DNA from: JBOGEB01 sp050743125
Lineage (GTDB): Bacteria > Actinomycetota > Nitriliruptoria > Euzebyales > Egibacteraceae
Assembly (NCBI GenBank): GCA_050743125.1
Contig: JBOGEB010000040.1
Coordinates: forward strand, 1 to 27,849
Reading direction: 5' to 3'
DNA: 27,849 bases
This document shows, in pieces, positions 23,063-27,849 of this stretch. The translations under genes were made by a program, and so were the position numbers. The notes under the pieces are model-generated. The model did not search any database, was not told the DNA's origin, and saw only the letters and a program-made list of their open reading frames with translations. Each line of letters opens with the position of its first letter. Within the stretch, counting starts at the first letter, position 1.

Positions 23063-23236
23063 TCAATGGCAAGGAGCACAGCTCACCGCCGCCTGGGCGA
23101 CGCCTGGGAGCAGCATGGCGACCGTCACGCCCGCGGCGGCGGCGAGGACCGCCACCCGGCCAGCGGTCCTGCGCAAGGGCGCCACGCCAGCCCAAGAACC
23201 ACCGTTCGAAGCGAGACACGCACGCATCTTCCGCAC
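23063..23236 (-). CDS. Small exported protein ending in CxxCH
   Basis: A 57-residue protein with a basic start, a hydrophobic core (about 28-46) and a signal-peptidase-I site AQA at 47-49. Cleavage there would leave only eight residues, AVSCAPCH. The last five, C-A-P-C-H, are an exact c-type heme-attachment motif, followed at once by the stop. The gene is well marked: AAGGAGG stands five bases before the GTG. A broken tandem copy lies next to it. It is convergent with the AfsR-type gene and divergent from pknB. It may be a heme- or metal-binding peptide, a signal peptide-like factor, or the remnant of a cytochrome; no known family fits. Confidence 0.55.
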   Translation of the reverse strand: MRKMRACLASNGGSWAGVAPLRRTAGRVAVLAAAAGVTVAMLLPGVAQAAVSCAPCH

Positions 23237-23349
23237 GACGACCTCCTTCAGGTTTCGGCCGCACTCATCCGTCGGGTTGACGATCAGGCGCACACGACGA
23301 CGGCTCGGCGGGGTGACCTCTGTGTACTCGATTGCGCCGCCACTGAGAA

Positions 23350-23367
23350 GTCAGGGAAATCCCTGAC
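23350..23367. promoter_or_regulatory. Palindromic operator candidate upstream of pknB
   Basis: GTCAGGG-AAAT-CCCTGAC is a perfect inverted repeat in the region shared by pknB and the divergent small gene. It overlaps where a -35 would lie for the TAGACT hexamer at 23380-23385. Confidence 0.5.
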
Positions 23368-23379
23368 AAGGGCGAGCGC

Positions 23380-23385
23380 TAGACT
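23380..23385 (+). promoter_or_regulatory. Candidate -10 element for pknB
   Basis: TAGACT ends nine bases before the ATG and no Shine-Dalgarno sequence is seen, which suggests a leaderless message like that of dnaE2. Confidence 0.4.
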
Positions 23386-23394
23386 CGCCTTCTT

Positions 23395-24924
23395 ATGAGG
23401 CGCACGATCGGGTCCGCGCCGCGCGGGGAGGTCGACGGCCTGCTCGACGGGCGGTACCAGCTGGGGCCACGGCTCGGGGTCGGCGGGATGGCGACGATCT
23501 ACCGGGCCTGGGACGTCGCGCTGGAGCGGGCCGTAGCCGTGAAGGTCATCCACGCCCATCTGCTCGACGACGAGGAGATCGCCGAACGCTTTCGGCGCGA
23601 GGCCAGGCACGCGGCCGCGCTCGTCCACCCGCACATCGTGACGGTGTTCGACCAAGGCGTCGACGGCCTGCCCTACATCGTCATGGAGCTGGTCGACGGC
23701 CCGTCGCTCCGCCAGGTCCTCCACGAGCGTGGCCGGCTGTCGCCGCCGGAGGCGCTCGCGGTGCTCCTTCCGGTCTGCGCGGCGCTCGCACGCGCGCACG
23801 CCGCGGGGGTCGTCCACCGGGACATCAAGCCCGAAAATGTGCTCATCGCGCCCGACGGCTCCCCGAAGGTCGCCGATTTCGGTATCGCGCATGCGCGCAC
23901 CGCGACCCGCCACACCGCGGGCGGCACGCTGATCGGCAGCGTCCACTACCTCGCCCCGGAGCTGATCCAGGGCCACGAGGCGACGCCGGCGACCGACCAG
24001 TACGCGGTCGGGGTGCTCGCGTTCGAGCTGCTCACTGGCCGGCACCCGCTGCCGGCCGAAACCCCGACGGCGGTCTTGACCCGGCACACCCGCGAGCCGG
24101 TCCCTCCGCCCAGCGCGTTCGCGCCCGACATCCCCGCGGCGCTCGACCGCGCGCTCCGCCGTGGGACCGCGCTGAACCCCGCCGACCGGTTTTCCAGCAT
24201 CGAGGAGCTCGCGACGGCGCTGCGCGCGGCCGTGCCCGGTGGCCCCCAACCGCTGGAGGTGCCCGGTAACCACACGCTCGTCATCCCCATCGCCGCGCAG
24301 CAGACCGCGTCCGTGGCGGCTGCGGAGAAGCTCGACCAGCGCCGGGCCAGGCCGGCCACCCGATCGGTCGTCCCCGCCCTGCTGCTCCTGACGCTGCTCT
24401 TGACCGGCCTCGGAGCCGGGCTGTGGAACTGGGTCATCGCACCCGAGCGAGCCGTGCCGTCCGTCGTCGGCCTTCCCGAGGACCAGGCGAGATCGACGTT
24501 GTCCAGGCTCGACCTTGCCCTGGCCGAGAGCCCACCCGAGCCGTCGCTGGAGCATCCAGAGGGCACGGTCCTGTCCCAGCAGCCCTTGCCGGGGATGCGG
24601 CTGCGGCGCGGCGCGGCGGTCCAGGTCGTGCTGTCCTCCGGCCCGCGGGTCGTGTCGATGCCGCGCGTCGTGGGCATGACCGAGGCGCAGGCCCGCGCGG
24701 CGCTCGGCGGCCACGCGTTCACCGTTACCGACGACGAGTCCTTCAGCGCCGCCCCGAGGGGGGTGGTGATCGCTCAGGTCCCCGACGCGGGCGCGCCGGT
24801 GCGCGAGGGTGCCGAGGTCCGCCTCCACGTCTCAAAAGGCAGGGAGCGGCTCCAGCTCCCCATCCAGATCCCAGACCTCCTCAAGGACGCGCTGGACGGG
24901 GTAGGGCAAATACTCGGCGGATAG
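23395..24924 (+). CDS. pknB: PASTA-domain Ser/Thr protein kinase (PknB type)
   Basis: A 509-residue membrane kinase. The kinase domain (about 20-280) has the glycine loop LGVGGMATIY, ATP-binding Lys50, catalytic HRDIKPEN with Asp143, DFG at 161-163 and the activation segment GGTLIGSVHYLAPE. One transmembrane helix lies at about 325-348, followed by two PASTA repeats outside the cell (about 353-418 and 420-486), which sense muropeptides or lipid II in related kinases. It is not in the usual pknA-pbpA-rodA cluster. Its neighbours are an AfsR-type regulator, which is a kinase target in Streptomyces, and a zinc-ribbon/discoidin membrane protein that it overlaps tail to tail by 44 bases. Confidence 0.95.
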   Translation: MRRTIGSAPRGEVDGLLDGRYQLGPRLGVGGMATIYRAWDVALERAVAVKVIHAHLLDDEEIAERFRREARHAAALVHPHIVTVFDQGVDGLPYIVMELVDGPSLRQVLHERGRLSPPEALAVLLPVCAALARAHAAGVVHRDIKPENVLIAPDGSPKVADFGIAHARTATRHTAGGTLIGSVHYLAPELIQGHEATPATDQYAVGVLAFELLTGRHPLPAETPTAVLTRHTREPVPPPSAFAPDIPAALDRALRRGTALNPADRFSSIEELATALRAAVPGGPQPLEVPGNHTLVIPIAAQQTASVAAAEKLDQRRARPATRSVVPALLLLTLLLTGLGAGLWNWVIAPERAVPSVVGLPEDQARSTLSRLDLALAESPPEPSLEHPEGTVLSQQPLPGMRLRRGAAVQVVLSSGPRVVSMPRVVGMTEAQARAALGGHAFTVTDDESFSAAPRGVVIAQVPDAGAPVREGAEVRLHVSKGRERLQLPIQIPDLLKDALDGVGQILGG

Positions 24925-25792
24925 CCCCTGAGGTGCGGCCGAGACGGCCGTAGACCTCGATCTCGCTGAGGGCGGCGCCAGGGTGGCGATCGCCGTCGTA
25001 AACGGCCACGACGGTGAGGCGGATCTTCGCCGTGAGGACGGGCTCGGGCAGGTCGACGGCCTGGGAGCCGCGGGCGTCGAGCAGGTCAACGGAGAAGCGG
25101 CGGCCGGCCGCGTCGATCAGGAGCGTGCGGACGCGCCCTTTCTCACCGAACTGGGCTCCCCTTTGGTCGCCATTCCACACGAGCAGGCGGGCGACGTTCG
25201 CCGGACGGTCGAGGGTGAGCTCGACCCACTCCCCGGCCACGCCCCGCACAGCACCCCCGCTCCACGCGGTACCCGGGTCGCCGTCGATGACGTTCGCTGG
25301 CTCGTCATGGACCTCGCCGGCACGGGCCGGCATCGACGAGGCGGCGACGCCGGTCACCTCCAGGCGCGTGAACCCGCTGGGCGGAGCGCCGTCGCTCGGT
25401 GCCCGGAGGAACCCGATCCCCCGTGCCCCCAGCAGGGTGAGGAGCACCAGACAGATCACAAACCCAGCGATGAGCGTCACGAACAGGAGGAACCGGGGCG
25501 AATCCGCCTCCCCAGGCGCCTCGGTCGGCGGGGACGCCGTCGCGGCATGCTCCTGCGGAGCCGGGACCGAGGCGCCGTCGAGCGCCGACCGGCAGCGCCC
25601 GCACACCGTCCGGCTCGCCGCGTTCGACGCCCCGCAGTGCGGGCACTCCCCGAGCAGGACGGTCAGCGGCGGCGAGGCGACCGCCGGTGAGACCACGGCG
25701 GTGGCAGGCTCTCGGAGGTCGTAGCCGCAGGCCGTGCAGAAGTTGAGGCTGCCTGGCGCCGGCACCGGCTGCCCGCACCGTGGACAGCTCAC
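24881..25792 (-). CDS. Zinc-ribbon, transmembrane, discoidin-like protein
   Basis: About 303 residues. Two zinc ribbons lie at the N-terminus (Cys3, Cys6, Cys19, Cys22; and Cys50, Cys53, Cys64, Cys67), then a Pro/Ala linker, a membrane helix at about 101-122, and an outer domain (about 135-285) with NVIDGDPGTAWSGG, WVELTLDRPANVARLLVWNGD and LSEIEVYG, which is the F5/8-type-C (discoidin, ligand-binding) pattern. The last 20 residues are read from the strand opposite pknB and look added. The start is uncertain: GTG 25792 has AAAGG at good distance, and ATG 25813 lies in frame. It may act with the kinase at the envelope, which is positional inference. Confidence 0.78.
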   Translation of the reverse strand: MSCPRCGQPVPAPGSLNFCTACGYDLREPATAVVSPAVASPPLTVLLGECPHCGASNAASRTVCGRCRSALDGASVPAPQEHAATASPPTEAPGEADSPRFLLFVTLIAGFVICLVLLTLLGARGIGFLRAPSDGAPPSGFTRLEVTGVAASSMPARAGEVHDEPANVIDGDPGTAWSGGAVRGVAGEWVELTLDRPANVARLLVWNGDQRGAQFGEKGRVRTLLIDAAGRRFSVDLLDARGSQAVDLPEPVLTAKIRLTVVAVYDGDRHPGAALSEIEVYGRLGRTSGAIRRVFALPRPARP

Positions 25793-25803
25793 ACGACCGC
25801 CTT

Positions 25804-25843
25804 TGTGGAGCATCCACGACACGGGTGCCGCGCATGCTCCACA
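25804..25843 (-). promoter_or_regulatory. Inverted repeat upstream of the zinc-ribbon gene
   Basis: TGTGGAGCAT and ATGCTCCACA, perfect 10-bp arms with a 20-base spacer, lie just before the GTG start. A closely similar single arm lies at 15950-15964, upstream of the substrate-binding lipoprotein gene. It could be an operator or a leader hairpin. Confidence 0.4.
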
Positions 25844-25860
25844 CCTCTCACGCTGCGTGT

Positions 25861-25983
25861 GTCGAAACATGGGCCAGAGTGGCGCCCTGGGCGGATTCCG
25901 CTGGTCATCCTTGGGTGGTGGGACGCCCTGGTGAACCTTCGTCGGCGACTCCGCGGCACAGCCCTTGAGGAGTTTCGACACCT
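25861..25983 (-). repeat. Intergenic repeat family R, copy 3
   Basis: On the minus strand it begins AGGTGTCGAAACTCC, continues CGCGGAGTCGCCGACGAAGG and TTCACCAGGGCG, then AAGGATGACCA, and ends with a block like the distal half of copy 2 (CTCTGGCCCATGTTTCGAC). It fills the space between arsM and the zinc-ribbon gene and lies upstream of the latter. Confidence 0.7.
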
Positions 25984-25997
25984 GGTCTTGCGCACGG

Positions 25998-26762
25998 TCA
26001 GACGCTACCAAGCTTCGGGCTGAGAGGCTTGCGGGCACGGACGATCGCACTGTGCATACGGTCGGCGACCTGGTGGGTGAATGCGACGGAGACGTCCTCG
26101 AAGCCCGCAGCGGCGAGCCCGGCCTCGTACTCGGCCTTCGACAGCGCGCCAGCGATGCACCCGACGTAGCTGCCTCTCTCCAAACGGTCAGCCGGCGTGA
26201 GCCCGTCCTCGGCGACGACGTCGCTGATGCCGACCCGGCCGCCCGGCCGGAGCACGCGGAAGACCTCGGCCATGACGGCGGGCTTGTCGGTCGACAGGTT
26301 GACGACGCAGTTCGAGATCACCACGTCGATGCTTGACGCCGGCAGCGGCAGGTCCTCGATGTCGCCCTCGAGGAACTCGACGTTCTCCGCGCCGGCCTCG
26401 GCGGCGTTGCGCCTGGCGAGCTGGAGCATCTCTGCGGTCATGTCCACGCCGTACGCCTTGCCGGTCGGCCCTACGCGCCGCGCGCTCAGCAGGACGTCGA
26501 GGCCGCCGCCGGAGCCGAGGTCGAGGACGACCTCACCGGGTGCCAGCTCCGCGATCGCGGTGGGATTGCCGCAGCCCAGGCTCGCGAGCACCGCGGCGTC
26601 GGGCAGATCGGCGCGGTCGGGGTCGGCGTAGAGGGCGGCACCGAAGTCGCCGGTGCCGCAGCCGTCGCTCGCGGGGCCGCAGCAGCCGGCTTGCGCGCCG
26701 GTGGCGGCGGCGGCGTAGCGGGTCCGGACCTGCTCGCGGAGATCGTCGTGTGCGGTAGCCAT
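25998..26762 (-). CDS. arsM: Arsenite methyltransferase
   Basis: A 254-residue SAM-dependent enzyme that methylates trivalent arsenic. The SAM motif DLGSGGG is at 81-87. The conserved cysteines are present: a cluster GCCGPASDGCG at 26-36, Cys64 in SLGCGNP, Cys152 in SNCVVNLS and Cys202 in YVGCIAG; the last three match the arsenic-binding trio of ArsM proteins. The ATG at 26762 follows GGAGG at six bases, so I prefer it to the ATG at 26789. An ArsR-type palindrome overlaps the promoter. No arsR, arsenite pump or reductase gene is in the window. Confidence 0.93.
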   Translation of the reverse strand: MATAHDDLREQVRTRYAAAATGAQAGCCGPASDGCGTGDFGAALYADPDRADLPDAAVLASLGCGNPTAIAELAPGEVVLDLGSGGGLDVLLSARRVGPTGKAYGVDMTAEMLQLARRNAAEAGAENVEFLEGDIEDLPLPASSIDVVISNCVVNLSTDKPAVMAEVFRVLRPGGRVGISDVVAEDGLTPADRLERGSYVGCIAGALSKAEYEAGLAAAGFEDVSVAFTHQVADRMHSAIVRARKPLSPKLGSV

Positions 26763-26777
26763 GTTGCTCCTCCATAT

Positions 26778-26793
26778 ATCGATAGCCATCGAT
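26778..26793. promoter_or_regulatory. ArsR-type operator upstream of arsM
   Basis: ATCGAT-AGCC-ATCGAT is a perfect inverted repeat whose position, beside TATATG and the arsM start, fits a metalloregulator of the ArsR/SmtB family. It lies in the divergent region with the YgjP-like gene. Confidence 0.6.
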
Positions 26794-26841
26794 GCACTGC
26801 CTCAGACGAGATTAGCGCCCGAAGGGGTACCGTGCTGGGCT

Positions 26842-27318
26842 ATGGAGGTCGAGGTGATCAGGAGCGCGCGCCGGCAAAAGACCGTCGAGGCGCGCCAGGT
26901 CGGCGAACGGCTGCGGATCTCGATTCCCGCGACGATGACACGGGCAGAGGAGACGCGCTGGATCGAAGAGATGACCCGGCGGTTCGAGCGCCGGTCACAG
27001 GTCCAGCCGATCAACCTCACGGAGCGCGCCGGGGCGCTCGCGCGCCAGTACGGCCTGCCGGCGCCCGTGAGCATCTGCTGGGCCGAGAACCAGCGCAAAC
27101 GCTGGGGGTCGTGCACGACCGGCTCGGGCGCGGTGCGGATCTCGACCGCTCTCGCGAGCTGCCCGCGCTGGGTCCTCGACTACGTGATCGTCCACGAGCT
27201 CGCCCACCTCGTCGAGCCCAACCACCGCCCCGCCTTCTGGGCGCTCGTCGCCCGCTACCCACACGCTGAGCGGGCCCGCGGCTACCTGATCGCAAAGGGT
27301 GTCGAGCCCGACGAGTAG
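26842..27318 (+). CDS. YgjP-like zinc metallopeptidase domain protein
   Basis: A 158-residue protein of the YgjP/WLM (DUF45) group. The zinc motif VIVHELAHLVEPNH has HELAH at 118-122 and a third ligand His128. Upstream is the typical block NQRKRWGSCTTGSGAVRISTALASCPRWVLDYV. Members are small cytosolic predicted proteases of unknown substrate, related to the SprT/WLM repair proteases. I take ATG 26842 (MEVEVIRSARRQKT); the frame opens earlier, at 26761, but that part overlaps the arsM control region. No Shine-Dalgarno sequence is seen, so it may be leaderless. Confidence 0.85.
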   Translation: MEVEVIRSARRQKTVEARQVGERLRISIPATMTRAEETRWIEEMTRRFERRSQVQPINLTERAGALARQYGLPAPVSICWAENQRKRWGSCTTGSGAVRISTALASCPRWVLDYVIVHELAHLVEPNHRPAFWALVARYPHAERARGYLIAKGVEPDE

Positions 27319-27430
27319 CGTCAGATCATCGGGGGCGACGTGCGGGTTGGTGGCAGTCGGGGGAGAGCCTGGTGGCGCAGTCCGCAATAAGGGCTCTTGG
27401 CATGCGTCCGTGGGTGGTGTCGGGCACGGG

Positions 27431-27849
27431 TCATCCGGCTCGTCGCCGGTGTGGCCGGGCGAGCGGGTCGGGCGGGTGCATGCTGAACCGTCCGGTGTCC
27501 GGGTCACGGGCCACGAGCCAGCCGTCCTCGTGAATCCTGTGATGGCAGCACCAGCAGGTCAAGCAGAGGTTGTCCTCGTCAGTGGGTCCCAGGTCGCGTG
27601 TTCCTTCAGGGTGGGCGGGTGGGGGAGGTTGGCGTGGTCGGTGGATCTGGCAGCGGGACGCGGGCGCGCCGCAGCCGACGCAGGTCTGGTCTCTGGCGAT
27701 GACCGCGACCCGCTGCTGTCTCGTCGGCTGCCGTTGCGTGCGGCCTGCGTCCAAGACGTCCCCGTTGCGGGTTCGGTTAAGGGCGGGTGGGTGGGGGAGG
27801 TTGGCGCGGTCGGTCTCGGCGTCGCAGCAGACCATCTGCGCGGTCGCAG
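27431..27849 (-). CDS. HNH endonuclease-domain protein (DUF222/13E12-like), 5' end outside window
   Basis: The last 139 residues of a minus-strand gene that enters from beyond the window. AQMVCCDAE, VLDAGRTQR, the zinc-like CVGCGAPASRC, DEDNLCLTCWCCHHRIHEDGW and RDPDTG match the C-terminus of HNH proteins of the 13E12 repeat family. The usual His-His of the first HNH part is changed (QIHRPRQPPPP), and this altered segment coincides with one unit of a 26-bp repeat; a second unit lies where the chain between CDAE and VLDAGR is unusual. Activity is therefore doubtful. Confidence 0.75.
   Translation of the reverse strand, partial: ATAQMVCCDAETDRANLPHPPALNRTRNGDVLDAGRTQRQPTRQQRVAVIARDQTCVGCGAPASRCQIHRPRQPPPPAHPEGTRDLGPTDEDNLCLTCWCCHHRIHEDGWLVARDPDTGRFSMHPPDPLARPHRRRAG
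27617..27642 (+). repeat. Short interspersed repeat, copy 2
   Basis: GGGTGGGGGAGGTTGGCG followed by TGGTCGGT. It agrees at 25 of 26 bases with the unit at 27789-27814 and at 22 of 24 with 17781-17804. It falls in the HNH motif region of the gene. Confidence 0.7.
27789..27814 (+). repeat. Short interspersed repeat, copy 3
   Basis: Differs by one base from copy 2, 172 bases away, and is read in another frame of the HNH gene, so the likeness is at DNA level and not from repeated protein sequence. Confidence 0.7.

Noticed and set aside
23284..24828. 514-codon minus-strand open frame
   Set aside because: Antisense to the PASTA kinase; Arg/Gly-rich shadow without motifs.
1..27849. tRNA, rRNA or CRISPR array
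   Set aside because: No cloverleaf, rRNA signature or regularly spaced repeat-spacer pattern was seen by reading; a dedicated search could still find a missed small RNA.

Overview
The window is high-GC DNA from an actinobacterium (Actinomycetota). Supporting marks are a mycothiol-type cysteine ligase, actinobacterial LexA boxes (GAAC-N4-GTTC), an AfsR/SARP regulator, a homodimeric AceE-type pyruvate dehydrogenase, a PASTA-domain Ser/Thr kinase, UdgX, an N-type truncated globin, a DUF3040 protein and frequent GTG/TTG or leaderless starts. I cannot name a genus. There are no rRNA or tRNA genes and no CRISPR array. I see about 22 genes plus an unusually rich set of small repeats.

Layout. 1-912: no recognisable gene, one copy of an intergenic repeat (family R). 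913-3309: mshC-like ligase, a DUF3040 membrane protein and truncated globin. 3514-9461: an SOS block on the minus strand, read dnaE2, then a helical-repeat protein of unknown function, then dinB, from a LexA box that contains the dnaE2 start codon. 9590-13627: L,D-transpeptidase and aceE, each followed by a strong palindromic terminator. 13795-14868: a second repair group (udgX, DUF6504 gene) with its own LexA box. 15020-19146: thiamine thiazole/ligation operon thiO-thiS-thiG-(small membrane protein)-thiE, followed by a betaine/choline-type ABC substrate-binding lipoprotein. 19339-25792: a regulatory block with a stand-alone LuxR HTH protein, a full AfsR-type SARP/NB-ARC/TPR regulator, a 57-residue exported mini-protein ending exactly in CxxCH, a PASTA kinase, and a zinc-ribbon/membrane/discoidin protein. 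25998-27849: arsenite methyltransferase with an ArsR-type operator, a YgjP-like metallopeptidase, and the 3' part of an HNH protein that leaves the window.

The most notable structure is a family of miniature inverted-repeat elements (family A; about 172-178 bp; CTAG-bounded ends with GTGGTCC-type inverted repeats). One copy lies inside dnaE2, where it adds exactly 168 bp (56 codons) with no stop, so the polymerase stays open. A second lies exactly at the dinB stop codon and has itself been invaded by another miniature element (family B, 222 bp, TCA target duplication). A diverged third copy supplies the last codons and stop of the substrate-binding lipoprotein. Two further short repeat families (R: three copies at gene starts; and a 24-26 bp repeat at 17.8 and 27.6-27.8 kb) are not explained by the genes.

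How the parts may work together (inference): the dnaE2 block resembles the ImuA'-ImuB-DnaE2 mutasome cassette, but the usual ImuA'/ImuB pair is replaced by a helical-repeat protein and a catalytically complete DinB. The AfsR-type regulator, small exported protein and kinase recall, in layout only, the AfsK-AfsR-AfsS circuit of Streptomyces.
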